64,000 bases of DNA from Lasiosphaeris hirsuta (lineage: Eukaryota; Ascomycota; Sordariomycetes; Sordariales; Lasiosphaeriaceae), in NCBI GenBank assembly GCA_030549175.1, contig JAUKUA010000004.1, positions 4,836,001 to 4,900,000 of the forward strand. Direction: 5' to 3'. Below, piece after piece: positions 46,390 through 57,571 of the stretch. Positions within the stretch are counted from its first letter, which is position 1; every line of letters begins with the position of its first letter. The notes under the pieces are model-generated. The model did no database searches. It worked only from the letters and a program-made list of their open reading frames with translations, and was not told the DNA's origin. Made by a program: the position numbers and the translations under genes.

Positions 46390-46900
46390 GTCAGCTGAAG
46401 TAATTCTCCCTTCACGGAAAGTCTGTGTTGGCGAAAAACCATCCTCGTCTTCCAGCTCTAGGCTGCGCTCAGAAGTTTCAATCGACGAGTATCGGGCAGC
46501 CTTGCGGCTTGCATCCAAGCCATTCGTAGAACGGATCTATACAATATCCGATAATGAACAAAATTCGGGCTCCAGTACACAGTATATCGATACTTACGCA
46601 TCAGCGTTGTCTTTGTAATCGGGATCGAAGTACTTGAACAGCAGCTCAGCAACGTCAAACGCTCCAACCAATAAGGCGCGCTGTCTGACATTAGTGGGTC
46701 TTTCTCCAAATTGTCAATTGGTTGGATCCCCACTGATTGGGATCACTAATGATAAGTACTTACGTGTAGCAGGCTGTCTCCTTGGGTGTCAAGATCGTAC
46801 GGTGTTGCCCAGCGTAGTGCAAAAGCTTTCTGCACCGCACCCACACGTCATTTTGGTGGCGGACACCAAGCCAGACCACATCGTCGTCGCTGATAACCCT
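46390..46900 (-). pseudogene. ankyrin-repeat protein relic
   Basis: On the minus strand, WATPYDLDTQGDSLLH (46811-46764) ends at a GTAAGT donor. After a plausible intron, TARLIG begins the next part and the ankyrin consensus continues in another frame as AFDVAELLFKYFDPDYKD, ending at another GTAAGT donor near 46613. Downstream, EWLGCKPQGCPILVD and KNNRKLDEAFEALMK lie in different frames. The first helices match an ankyrin repeat (GDSLLHTAARLG-like, then FDVAELLFKY). One base shift inside the repeat and stops in the flanks make this a decayed gene. Confidence 0.6.
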
Positions 46901-47611
46901 CCAAAGCGTGAAACTCAATGTCGGTGGTGCTAGAGGCCCCCAGAACTGAGCCGGGCCAGGCTACTTGACACATTGCCGTCAGGCGCAAACTTTCTGATCT
47001 CATTCCTTTCACTGCCTAGGCATATCTCATAGGTCGCCCTGCCTTGCATCAGTGGCCACAGGCCACTGCTGCCGGTATTGCCGTACTGTGACCTCCTGTG
47101 TTAGAGGGTGCTAGGAAAGTATTAAAAGAGGGCGAGGCAGATATATAGGACGTGGACGAATGATAAACGGCGACGAGAACGCCGGCTTATGGAGAGGGGG
47201 ATCGTTGTAAGGAAACCACCCTGGCACACCCACACTGATATGCACACCTATACCTACATACCTGTTTAGTTACCCCCACAACATTTTCTAACCAAGTCTA
47301 TATTAATGGATTGATTGTAAAGCCTGAGCTGAGGGTGAGGCATAGCGAGCACCTCCCTGAGCCAGGTGGGTTCAGGTTTTGGCCGGCTATAGTTACCATG
47401 ATCTAAAATCAGGTGTATGTGACTTGCAAGGACCCGCCCCTGGACCAGTTCTGGGACACCAGTCCACCGCCGTTTTCTTTTGCCCATACAAGCAACCACC
47501 GTTGATAGACGCACTGAAACTACCGCTCGTTCTCAGAGCGTATCTCTGGACAGGTCCAGGTTCCACGGGCGTGGACTTGGATACTGGGGCGCGCGCGGTG
47601 TGATCAACGGC

Positions 47612-47728
47612 CCTATATTTTACGCAAAATTTGCCCTCAGCATCGTCCTTGTTTGTGCGTAACCCTGGGCTGTTCTGATCTAGGGTAAGCAAATGAGTGA
47701 GCCTAGCCTGCACAGCCGTGTGGCCCAG
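47612..47728. repeat. diverged direct repeat, copy B
   Basis: Same orientation as copy A at 46091-46206 and 1.5 kb away. Transition-type differences predominate. Confidence 0.6.
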
Positions 47729-49041
47729 AGAATGACCGACGACCAAATCCATGGGTGTCTGTCTGTCCAACTTCTACGGCCAAGCCTAGATGCCAATGCA
47801 TGCTAATAGCCTGCTGACGGCCGAAGAAACCAGGCGTGACCGCCGCGACCCATATACCGAAAAAGGGACTTCTAACTAGGCTGATGAAGCCATACGTCCA
47901 GCTAACGCGGCACCTCAAAACGCAAGCGCGCTTCAAGTTCTCCCATCCGCTGGGAGCAATCCAGCGCGTAACAGATGGGCTTGATACTTTCAGAAGCGCG
48001 GGACGCGTGAGAGTCTGTAGGAAAAACTATACCACAACTAGCTTAGAGAGGCATCTAAGCTGGATATCACTGTATTACAGGTAATGTAATTAGCGCGCCA
48101 GTTCAGTGGTTGTCTCTTTCACTGCTAGCAAAGCGCCCGCTCGCAAGATATTTCAATTGCTACCGCCGAACATCCATGTAGCCGTCTCACTGTAGCTCCC
48201 GGAAGAGAGTGCCCTGAAATTCATCAACAGCTAACATAAAAGAGGCGTAATTGGATCATTTTGCTTTGTTTTAAATTCCTTGGCAAGGCGCGAGTTGCTC
48301 TGCTTCAGCGACAGGGCGTTCTAGCACGCATGACACGAGTCACACGCATACCCAGGATACGCATACATCGTAATTGGAATTGTTACCTGGGAGCCATTCC
48401 TATGGATTACGCGTCACCTACTATCCATCGAAAGGAAACTTTAGTCAAGGGACCGAAAACGAGCCTCTGAAGCTGCGCAGTAGCCGCGTATGGGATCACC
48501 CTAGCTTAGGGAAGAATCAGCCACAGTTCGCCCCAGCTCAGGATTACGAACGAAAAAGGAAATTTTGTGAGCCGAGATTCGTCTCATGTAACCAGGCTGT
48601 ACTTTGTACCGGGGAGATCTCAGGCTCAGATGGTGGCACGGTCCATCATGAAGGTCGGCGGTACCAGCGTCGTTGTGTGAGCTTCAATTCTACTCCGTCG
48701 AGGGTAATCCTCCTGTAAGGCAGCCCTGTATTTTTTTGGGTCGTTTTTTGGGTCGTTTTTTGGCATTGATCATTGTTGCTTCCATAACTCTTCCTCATTT
48801 GTCGTTGTGTGATGCCTGTCATTGTCAGCGTCTAGGTACTTTCGGCAAGTCCACCAAATGCTGTGTATGTATAGCTGGCGCTGACCAGGTTATCAAGAAA
48901 TTGGGTAATGGACTGCAGAATTACAAATGACACGAATAATCCTAGAAAACTTAGCAAGAATTGTCGTCGGCAGCATTTCTACAGTCGTGTTCAAATGGAC
49001 ATTGGGAAGGTAAGAGAGCCGGGAGTCAAGTCAAGGATCCG

Positions 49042-49072
49042 CGAGATAAGATAAGGGCGCGATAAGATAAGG
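49042..49072. repeat. tandem GATAAG element
   Basis: The unit GCGAGATAAGATAAGGG is followed directly by GCGATAAGATAAGGG, giving four GATAAG cores in about 30 bp. Confidence 0.7.
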
Positions 49073-50295
49073 GACGCAATGAGGGGAGAGGAGTGGAAGG
49101 GATTGGTGGAGGGGCAGTCGGGGCCGTCCGGGGCTTGGCGAAAATGGCGTTAATTGATGAATTGAGTTCGAGTCCGAAACAGCCAGCGGAAGCTGCAATG
49201 TCGCCAGTCATCGCACACACAACCTCCTTGCTCGACATTGTAGTCTTTTCCGTTTCTCCGCCAGAGCTTATGCATCTTTCAGTTGTCGCCAATCCATCTG
49301 CTGGCAGCTGAACCTTTATTGAAGCAAATTTTGCATGAAGCCGTCTGTGACTGTTCGTTCGTGTCAAGGCATGGAGCAAGTGAGGTTGATTCAGGGCTGG
49401 CGGTGTGGTCTGAAATGAGGCGCCAAGACGCGGACAAGCATTCGCGTCGTCCCAGTGCATGGATGTGTGTGTGCCTGTTTGTGCCTGTGGCGTGTCTTGC
49501 AGTCTCGCGAGTCCGTAGCTTCTTTCCCTGTTCCGGATGCCGGCGATTGGATCGAGTGACTGCCGTGTCGGACCGAGGTCAGTCGTTGGGCATGGGAACT
49601 AGCTGTTACACCAGTGCGAGTTGGCGCGCGTTGGTGCACTCCTGGCTGGAATTGGCGGTTTCCCACATCGCTTCATTCGGGCGTCTCGAAGGGGGAAGGC
49701 TAAAGAAGAGGACGGGCGGGCAGGAAAGATAGCGACTAACGTCACACCTGGCACTGGAAGACGCCAAAGATGCAGGTGGAGATCCCCCAGTCAAGGTCGA
49801 TCGGTTCGCCAGCTGGTCCCAGTGGTTCTGCTCAATCTGGCGAATCCAGTTGCCCGGAATGCACAGGTCCCCACTATGCGCCCAGCTGGAGCCGGGTGTT
49901 TTGCGCTGGGCGTCTGCGGGTCTCCCGTGTGCACTGATCAGCGACAGGCTCGTTACAATCTTTTGTTGAATCCGCTTGACGACGTGAGGACCCCGCACCT
50001 CTGTCTTTTTGGCAAGAGCCAAGCAGCAAGAAGCAAGCAGCAGCTTCGTCATACAAATCCCGCAGTGTGAAGAGCAGAACTTTTCCGCAGACATCCTTCT
50101 GGAGAATTGCCTCAATCCTCATACATCGACCCTCGAGCAGTTTTTCGACTTTCCCTCCCCGAATTCCCTCAAAGCACTAGTACTTTACCTCTGCTCCCCC
50201 CACAACCCACGACTTGCCATCCATCCCACTTCCGGATTACCCCGCCATCGACTTTGCCAAACCCAAACACCAGTCTTCCCATCACAACCAGCAAA

Positions 50296-51964
50296 ATGGG
50301 TGCCCTTGATGTACGTTTTCCTTGATAGCGCTGCCTGCGCGTGTGCGTCGCTGTTCTCTCCAGCTTGTGCTGACAGTGTGGCCGACAGGAACTCAACCTG
50401 CCCGCCGGCGTCCTTTATGGTACGCGTGCTCCCCGACACCGGAACAACCCCGCCAGACAAAAGATCGAGAATTGACAAAGTGGAATACAGGCGACGATGT
50501 GCTCAAGCTCTTTGCCTATGCCCGCGAGAAGGGCTTCGCCATCCCTGCCGCCAACGTCACATCCAGCAGGTAAACTATCGTCTTCTCAATTTCGCAATGC
50601 TTATCGGGGGGGAACCCCCACCTTCGGTACCGGCTTCATACCTCAGACACATGCTAACAGCACCCAGCACCGTTGTCGCCACTCTCGAGGCCGCTCGCGA
50701 TGCCAAGAGCGCCATCATGTACGTTTGCCTACTGTCCAGAACCGAACGCACTGTGAACCCGTATTGACATTGTGTCCAGCCTGCAAACGAGCCAGGGTGG
50801 TGCCGCCTACTTCGCCGGCAAGGGCATCAAGAACAGCGCTGAGAAGCAGGAGGCATCCGTCGCCGGTGCTATTGCCGCCGCCCACTACATCCGCGCCATC
50901 GCTCCCATCTATGGCGTTCCCGTCGTGCTCCACACCGACCACTGTGAGCAGCCCCGATACACATAAAACATTTGAACACGCACTAATGATCCGCAGGCGC
51001 CAAGAAGCTTCTGCCTTGGTTGGACGGTATGCTCGATGCCGACGAGGAGTTCTTCAAGAAGAACGGCGTCCCCCTCTTCTCCTCGCACATGATCGATCTG
51101 TCGGAGGAGAGCGTTGAGGAGAACATTAGGTGTGTATTGTGGCAGCCTGTCTCGGCTGTATCCACACCCCGGAAGAAACAGATTGCTAACTAGGTTCAGC
51201 ACATGCGTCGAGTACCTCAAGCGCATGGCGCCCATGAAGCAGTGGCTCGAGATGGAGATCGGCATCACTGGTGGCGAGGAGGATGGTGTTGACAACACTG
51301 GTGTCGACAACTCGTCCCTCTACACCCAGCCCGAAGACATTCTCCAGATGTTTGTGCACCTAACCCCCTGATTAATGGCACATGCTAACATCATGCAGTG
51401 AGCAAGCCTTCCGCCCCATCTCCAAGTACTTCTCGATTGCCGCTGGTTTCGGAAACGTCCACGGTGTCTACGCCCCTGGCAACGTCCGCCTCCACCCCGA
51501 GCTCCTCGGCAAGCACCAAGCCTACGTCGCCGAGAAGCTCGGCAGCAGCGAGGCTAAGCCCGTCTTCTTCGTCTTCCACGGCGGCTCCGGCTCGACCAAG
51601 GAGGAGTACCGTGAGGCCATCAGCCACGGTGTCGTCAAGGTCAACGTCGACACTGACTTGCAGTGGGCTTACCTGACTGGTATCCGGTATGTATCCCCTG
51701 AAGCGAGGTGGTGTCCCCCGCTAACATTGCTAGTGACTACGTCGTCAACAACATCGACTATCTCAAGACCCAGGTCGGCAACCCCGAGGGCCCCAACAAG
51801 CCCAACAAGAAGAAGTACGACCCGAGAGTATGTAGCCCTGTTTCTTGGGATTTCTGGGGGTTCATGTTAACAATTTGCAGGTCTGGGTTCGCGAGGGCGA
51901 GAAGACGATGAAGGCCCGCGTGACGGAGGCTCTCAACGACTTCAATGCTTCTGGCAGCTTGTAA
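50296..51964 (+). CDS. fba1: fructose-bisphosphate aldolase, class II
   Basis: Ten exons: 50296-50310, 50389-50419, 50491-50569, 50668-50718, 50780-50943, 50997-51129, 51200-51349, 51399-51686, 51734-51827 and 51881-51964. They give 362 aa, the normal length for the fungal enzyme. It interconverts fructose-1,6-bisphosphate with glyceraldehyde-3-phosphate and dihydroxyacetone phosphate in glycolysis and gluconeogenesis, using zinc. Visible motifs are AIPAANVTSSSTV, QTSQGGAAYFAGKG, VVLHTDHCAKK (zinc-binding His), EMEIGITGGEEDGVDN, AAGFGNVHGVY (zinc-binding His), FHGGSGS and VKVNVDTDLQWA. The first exon encodes only MGALD and the second eleven residues. All nine introns are GT-AG and 48-99 bp. 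Cytosolic. The gene has a conserved housekeeping sequence and is the best-supported model in the window. Confidence 0.97.
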
Positions 51965-52443
51965 AGTGTTTAGCTCCGGACGCAGTGTGCAGGAAGGGAT
52001 ATACAATACCCGACATGATCAGGTTTATCGAATCATGGCCTTGTCGACATTTGGTTAGAGACTATTTGCCGACACGGGTCTTGGACTCTGACTTGGCTCA
52101 ATGAGTGTCACAGTCGTTGCTGTAATGAAGAAATGGCCCCAACCTACGTATCTGTCAATTAAAAACCGTCCACCTCAGCTATTCCTTGGTGACTTTCTGG
52201 TATTTCGATGTTCGTGGGGAGAAATGTTGCTGTCATGATGGTGATGTGCCGAGGCATGGATGTAGACTACACGGGCCCACCACATCCAAGTCGAGAATCC
52301 TGACATCATTACGAGACATGGGAAAAGGGGACCTTACGTTTGCATGACGACTGCTCTTCTCTTACAGCTTGCTAACCTAAAGTCCCTACCCTAATTCCAC
52401 ATTCTCCCTCCAACCACCCACCTCCTACATCACTGTAGTCAAC
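51965..52443. other. intergenic
   Basis: About 480 bp: aldolase 3' region and the former promoter of the next locus. Nothing else seen. Confidence 0.4.
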
Positions 52444-53075
52444 ATGCTCACCATTTTTTCCGCAACCACCCGACGGCCGACCTGGCCAAGATTGGCGGGG
52501 GACACCTCCAGAACGACCTCTCACCCGCCGACCGGCAGCGCGTCTGCGACGCCGCCTCGCGCGTATCGACGTACGCCCTCGTCGGCTCGCTCTCCGGGTT
52601 CGGGCTCGGGCTGACCGGAGCGCGGCGCATCCACTCCAACCGAGTCAAGTTGTGGGATACCATGTGGGTAGTGGGGCGGCCGACTGAGGTCATCATGTCA
52701 AACGGGCGGCACGATACGTATCGTATCCATTCATTGATCTAGTCGTGTTGAGGAGTAGGGAATGATGGGGCGACTAGAGCGGCCGCTGGATCTGGAGCCG
52801 TATATCCGCCCGACGCGGTGGACCGACCCGGCTACGTATCTAGCGTTTAGGCTCGGCGGGCTCTTCGTCGGCGGGAGACGGGGTTTCTGACGGGCACGGC
52901 TGCCGGCGCACGGCGGATTTCGAAGGACCCTGAGAGTCGACGGCGCATTGAGGAGGCGTTTCGCAAGTTTTAGATTGATGTGCTCCGGCGCGAGATTAAT
53001 ATCCTGGAGGACGAGGTTAGCCATGGGACACCGTACTCGTGGGGCTTAGGGAGCGGGCTGCTGGCATGGTGAGTA
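52444..53075 (+). pseudogene. broken conserved small membrane-protein gene
   Basis: The ATG at 52444 is followed by a T6 run (52454-52459) where one base is missing relative to the coding frame. Beyond it the sequence reads FRNHPTADLAKIGGGHLQND and LSPADRQRVCDAASRVSTYA, then a hydrophobic stretch LVGSLSGFGLGLTGA and RIHSNRVKLWDT. That frame stops at about 52740. Sequence resumes in another frame at about 52789 (LEPYIRPTRW, then LGGLFVGG), shifts again near 52873, and continues as TGFLTGTAAGARRISKDPES with a TAG at 52971 inside RKF-IDVLRREINILEDE. The parts together form one ordinary small protein with one or two membrane segments, of a type I associate with conserved uncharacterised fungal proteins. 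At least three frame changes and a stop mark it as dead. Confidence 0.75.
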
Positions 53076-53165
53076 ATTTGACCCGCTAGTGGGTAGGTTG
53101 GTATTAAGTTGGTTCTAGGAAGGTAGATAATATGTACATTGGGATTGGGCTATGTGTGAAAAGAG

Positions 53166-54107
53166 TTATTGCCCCCCCTCACTCCCCTTGACCGCCTCCC
53201 GCCACGTCCGCGTAATCGCGGTCCAGTACTGTTCCGGGTGCTTGCGCATGTGGCCGACGTGCGAGGTGCCGTCAAATACCTCGGCGTCGACGGCGTACCC
53301 GCGCGCGCGCGACAGCGCGGCGTGCGCCTCGATGTCCTGCCAGTGGATGATGTCGTCCTCTTTAGAGTAGAGGTACAGCTTGCGGGCGGCCGTCGTCGAA
53401 AAGGCCGGGTCGCTAACAGCGCCCGTGCTGAACTCGGCAGCGCTCGTCCGCCCCAGCACCCATCCCGCACCGTGCAGGGCAGCGAGGAAGCCGCCGGCCA
53501 GGACCTGCGTCGCGGCAAAGGGCCACGGGAACCACGAGGCCACGCCCAGCGCCATGGCGCGCGACCACGGCATCAGGTTGGGCATGAAGTCGACGCTGCC
53601 CGGGGTCGAGTCGCACACGAGCATGCGGTGCGGCAAGGTCGCGTTGTGGCGGCGCAGGTAGGCGTTCAGGGTCGAAGCGAAGTTGATGCCGCCCGTGTTG
53701 GACATGACGTGGGCGAGGATGCGGTCGTCGATGATCTGGGCCGCCTTGGGCGGGGCCTCGTCCTGGTGGGCGACGGGGTGGGTGTGGTCGACGCCGAAGA
53801 CGGCGTCGAGCACGGGCTCCATGTCGCGGGTGCGCACGTCGACGTGCTGGATGATGGCGCGCAGGATGGGCGAGAAGATGAGCACCAGCTTGGCGTGTGG
53901 GAACAGGCGGCGGTACCCGTCGACGTACTTGGACACGTGCTTGGGGCTGGCGTCGCCCCAGCCGTAGATGATGACTGTCGTCGGGTGCGACGGGTCGACC
54001 ATGTGCAAATTAGTCGGCACGACGGCGGGCTGCATGTAGACCTGGTCGCTGAGGCGGGCGAAGCCCATCAGCGGCGAGGCCGCGTCGACGACGGTGGTAC
54101 CGGCCAT
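53166..54107 (-). CDS. DUF829 / PaxU-like alpha/beta-hydrolase family protein
   Basis: An intronless frame of 313 aa from ATG 54107. The N-terminal half has TTVIIYGWGDASPKHVSKY and KLVLIFSPILRAI, and the C-terminal half KLYLYSKEDDIIHWQDIEAH and FDGTSHVGHMRKHPEQYW, which are the standard DUF829 (TMEM53/PaxU) blocks. The YGWGDAS turn and the late Asp and His fit an alpha/beta-hydrolase fold, with S in CDSTPGS as a possible nucleophile. PaxU is named after an indole-diterpene cluster, but most fungal members are not in clusters, and none is visible here. A hydrophobic stretch around residues 185-215 could associate with membranes. Substrate unknown. Confidence 0.83.
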   Translation of the reverse strand: MAGTTVVDAASPLMGFARLSDQVYMQPAVVPTNLHMVDPSHPTTVIIYGWGDASPKHVSKYVDGYRRLFPHAKLVLIFSPILRAIIQHVDVRTRDMEPVLDAVFGVDHTHPVAHQDEAPPKAAQIIDDRILAHVMSNTGGINFASTLNAYLRRHNATLPHRMLVCDSTPGSVDFMPNLMPWSRAMALGVASWFPWPFAATQVLAGGFLAALHGAGWVLGRTSAAEFSTGAVSDPAFSTTAARKLYLYSKEDDIIHWQDIEAHAALSRARGYAVDAEVFDGTSHVGHMRKHPEQYWTAITRTWREAVKGSEGGQ

Positions 54108-55502
54108 GGTGAGGATGGGGGGTGGAGGGCGGTGTTTGGTGCTGGTGTTGAAGATGGGGGTGGATGGGAGTGTTGAACTCGAACGTGGGACGAAGAAGGG
54201 ATTTGGTTTCTAGATTTTCATGTCCGGCTTCCATGGCATATTCGACTCCAGCAGAGGGGAGCCCTGCTATTTCATGAGGTCCTCTTTCGCTCCACCGGCA
54301 GGGCTGGGTGTGGGTGTGTCAATTCACAGCCAGGAGCATCCAACGCGTCGACGTCGCAGCCGGGACCTAGCCGACCATTCTGGGAGCCTAACCTGGCCTC
54401 AACATTTGAACCGTTGGGGCGGCGCGGGCCAGCCAGGAATGCCGTCTGTGCATCGGAGCGAGGCTACTTTCGGATGCGGCGAGCTGTCAAAGTGTCAAAC
54501 GGAGGTGAGGCGTGTTGAGTGCCGGGGTGCAGAAGGAAGAAAGAATTGAAGTTGCGACGTGGGATAAACGCGCTTGCTCGGCTGACATGTGACAGCCGAA
54601 TGCCCTGGATGGAGCCCCCACGCCCCCTGTCCCGCCGCTCCCGGGTGGAGGCTTGCGGCTGGTGCGACCTCTGCACTTGTCGACAATGGCAGCGGAGGCC
54701 GTGGTCCTTTCGCTTTCGCTCCTGCCTCTGCCGTTGTTCGCTGCAGGAAGATTGGTTGGTGATGAGGATTGACGCTTTGGCCATGGCTTGCTGGCTGCAG
54801 TCTTGGCCCCACTAATCACTTATTTCCCCTGGCAAGTGGCAGCCGAGGCAAGTGGGTCTTACCTGTCTGGCTAAGCTGATTGATTTATGGGCAAGAGCAG
54901 GACCGACAAGACGCTCTCGACGCGCCGGGATTCAAGGGCACCAAAATGCTCCAAACATCCAACAAACACCCAACAAAATAACAAAATACATTTATGAACA
55001 CTAATCATCCCATGTTTCATGTACCCCATTCTCAGCCTTATCCCGCCAACTACCCTTGCAGTTTTTCTCTCTCGGCTCAAGTGGGCGCGCCTCAGGGTTG
55101 TTGACGCAAGGTGCTTGACGAGTTGACAGATTGGCGACCGCATTTCCTTCCTAACGGGGTGCACAGAGCCCGCCTTGACACTTACTTTCGCCGACCTTCA
55201 TCTCCAGTTCAACACTTCCAGTCAATATCGGATAACGATACATGGTAGCTCCCATCATTCTGTCAATTCACAACTCACCTTCATCAATCACTTGGCGCTG
55301 ATGTCACTCCAATTCAACCAGTAGCCGAGGCTAATAAATGCGGGGCCCAGTAACTACCGCAGCTAGGCATCTGAGTGAGACGGGCCAAGACTACGCCGTA
55401 TACCTAGTATACTCCTGAGGTCCCCCTTTTACGAGTTATCCGTATCTCCACTGCATCTCTATCAGTATCTCCATCTGTATCGTTGATTAGTCATTGCCCG
55501 CC
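54108..55502. promoter_or_regulatory. divergent spacer, no gene seen
   Basis: About 1.4 kb between the DUF829 and thioesterase-fold genes. ORFs here overlap on both strands and have Arg/Ser-rich chance composition. Confidence 0.4.
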
Positions 55503-56536
55503 ATGGCGTTCCTCAAGGAGTCCAACCCCATCTTGATGCCCTTCTCCAAGGCCGTCAAGATCGAGAAACTCGACTCACAGACGTACAGGGCCAACCTCAG
55601 CGAGTCCTATCTCATCGGCCTCGGTGTGTCCCCCCACTCCAACCCTTCCTCACCTCTCTCTGACCCCGCGCCTTAGTCCCCAACGGCGGGTACGTCGGCT
55701 CATGCCTCCTCCGCGCGGCCATGGACCACCTCGCGCCGCGGGGGCAGCCGCACCCCATGACGGCGCACTTTGAGTACTTCACACGCACTGAGGCCGGCCC
55801 GGCCATCATCGTCATCGAGGACGTGAAGTCCGGCCGCCAGTTCTCGACCCTGCACCTGACCCTGTACCAGTCGGCCCTGCTGCCCCACGCCCCCTGGATC
55901 TCGCCCGGCGCCTCCCGCCGTGAGGTAGCCGCCTACATCACCATGAACAACCTGCCCGCCGAGACCGGGCTCTCCCTACCCACCGGCTGGGCACTGCCGC
56001 ATCCGCCGCCCGCCACCCCCGACTTCGCCGCGCTCCGCGCCGACAGCGACCCGTCCTGGACCGCATTCCGCCACATGGCCGGCAGCCCCATCGCGCACCT
56101 CGTCTGCCTCAAGAACCTGCAGTATTTTGTGCCGCGGCGCGGGCACCCGCAGCTGGGTGTGTTCGACCTGTGGATCCGCATGGCGTCGGGCGAGGGCTTC
56201 ACTACCGAGGCGCTGGGCTTCGTCGCCGACTGCCTGCCGTACCCGGTCGAGGCGTACCGGCCGGCCGCGGGGGAGGAGGGCGGGCCGTTCGCGCACGGTG
56301 ACGTGTTTTGGTATCCGACCGTGGTCATGAACGTCGAGGTGAAGCGGGCGCTGCCCGAGGCGGGGGTCGAGTGGCTAAGGATGCGGATCCAGCCCAAGGT
56401 AATCCAGGGCGGCCGGTTCGATTTGGAGGTGGTCATTTTTGATGAGGCGGGCCGCGTGGTGGCGTTGAGTCAGCATGTGAATTTGATTGTTGGGTTGGAG
56501 AGGAATACGGCCAAGAGGGGGGGAAGTCATATCTAG
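55503..56536 (+). CDS. thioesterase-superfamily (double hot-dog) protein
   Basis: Exons 55503-55623 and 55677-56536 give 326 aa. The layout matches the fungal thioesterase-like family (acyl-CoA thioesterase II-type double hot-dog): an N-terminal YRANLSESYLIGLVPNGGYV block, where PNGGY is characteristic, then HPMTAHFEYFTRTEAGPAII with GRQFSTLHLTLYQ closing the first hot-dog. The second half has LGVFDLWIRMASGEGF and MNVEVKRALP and ends RVVALSQHVNLIV. Such proteins hydrolyse acyl-CoA or are uncharacterised; no organelle signal was found. A peroxisomal PTS1 is absent (ends SHI). Confidence 0.82.
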
Positions 56537-56675
56537 TTGTAGTTGTGACCGCGTCGGCCCGCCGCGTCGGGCCGATGTACGGCAAAGACTGAAACAAACA
56601 AGAGGAAACCGGCCACGGCTACCGTCAACCGCTCGCCCCACATAATCACCTACCTAGTCAGCCCTCCGGCTCCGT

Positions 56676-56960
56676 ATGGAGCGAGGATATCGGGGTCGTC
56701 TTATTCTACGTAGCCTGGATCTGGGCATTGCGCTTGCGGTGGTGGGTGCCATCGCCATTGCGTTGGGCCTCGCGCAGGGCACGCGGGGGGGGGGGGGGGG
56801 GAGCAGTATGCTTTGGTCGTGGCGCCGCGGCCATGGCATCTGGTGTGCGACGCGGTGGGACACCGAAACAGAGCTGGCGGATCGGGCCGCGGCTCGGGCG
56901 GCCGACCAGATCCTGACCGGGTATAATGCGATGAGCATGATATCGTTGCTCCCTACGTAA
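56676..56960 (+). CDS. possible small membrane protein
   Basis: A 94-aa frame from ATG 56676 has a basic N-terminus and one hydrophobic helix (DLGIALAVVGAIAIALGLAQ), followed by a glycine run encoded by a G tract (about 56787-56801) and a mixed tail. The helix looks real, but the homopolymer may hide a frame error or an intron, and no family was recognised. It could be a truncated copy of a multi-pass membrane protein. Confidence 0.35.
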   Translation: MERGYRGRLILRSLDLGIALAVVGAIAIALGLAQGTRGGGGGSSMLWSWRRGHGIWCATRWDTETELADRAAARAADQILTGYNAMSMISLLPT

Positions 56961-57489
56961 CCGGAGCCGGAAGGCTGACTTGGTGGCTGGGTGGTGCGAG
57001 CGGCGAGGAGGTACTAATATTGTTGTTATTCATTGACGGTATCCGTGGCTGGTTTCATAAAAAAAAAAGAGGCATTCTAGCATTTCAAAAGGCATATCCA
57101 GTTTGAACTAGGCTTTCCCAGCATTTGAAATGCCATATTTGGTGTCCAATAGGTAAGACCTTTTGTGGGCAAGATAGAGCAGTGGAAAGTGGTGATGGAT
57201 TGTGTGGTGTTGTGGGCCAGGAATTCCTGGCCCTGCAACGGCTATCTACTTGCGTATGTGTGGCCCAAAGGCACTAGGTAGGCGAGGTGTACCCTGCACC
57301 CTCGAGGTGGGGCACCACCTCCAACACCTTTTTACCTAATAAGATGATGAAAGTCATCAGCAAGCGGGCCCTATGCCAAAAACATAAACATCACCACCAC
57401 GCATTAAAGTCTAGTGTGCCAATCCGTGGGATCTACCGCGGGGAAGTGCAAAAAGATCAAAATAAGAGATTGGTCAGGATCTCTTGTGT
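56961..57489. other. intergenic with short imperfect direct repeat
   Basis: Contains two related ~37-bp stretches near 57074-57110 and 57113-57149, sharing AGCATTT and GCATAT/GCCATAT. No gene seen. Confidence 0.4.
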
Positions 57490-57571
57490 CGACATTGGCA
57501 TGATTCGAACATGCGCCTCCGAAGAGAATTGATTTCGAGTCAATCGCATTAGACCACTCTGCCACAATGCC
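57490..57571 (-). tRNA. tRNA-Ser (CGA)
   Basis: On the minus strand the acceptor GGCATTG pairs with CAATGTC. The anticodon stem ATTGA/TCAAT encloses CTCGAAA with anticodon CGA. A long variable arm (TCTCTTCGGAGG) marks a class II tRNA, and the T arm is GCATG TTCGAAT CATGC. No intron. Confidence 0.92.

Larger units (their letters stand above)
46901..50295. other. 3.4-kb gene-free region with repeats, upstream of aldolase
   Basis: No intact gene. It contains repeat copy B (47612-47728), tandem GGGTCGTTTTTT units near 48735-48762, and a duplicated GATAAGATAAGGG element near 49042-49072. The right part (about 49.3-50.3 kb) must include the aldolase promoter. Confidence 0.45.

Noticed and set aside
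47393..47770. 125-residue minus-strand frame in the repeat region
   Set aside because: Considered as transposon coding sequence, but no motif could be matched with confidence.
50009..50767. 252-residue frame over the aldolase 5' end
   Set aside because: It reads through aldolase introns in the wrong frame. The aldolase exons explain the sequence.
53169..54176. 335-residue plus-strand frame opposite the DUF829 gene
   Set aside because: Arg/Gly/Val-rich mirror of a well-conserved minus-strand gene.
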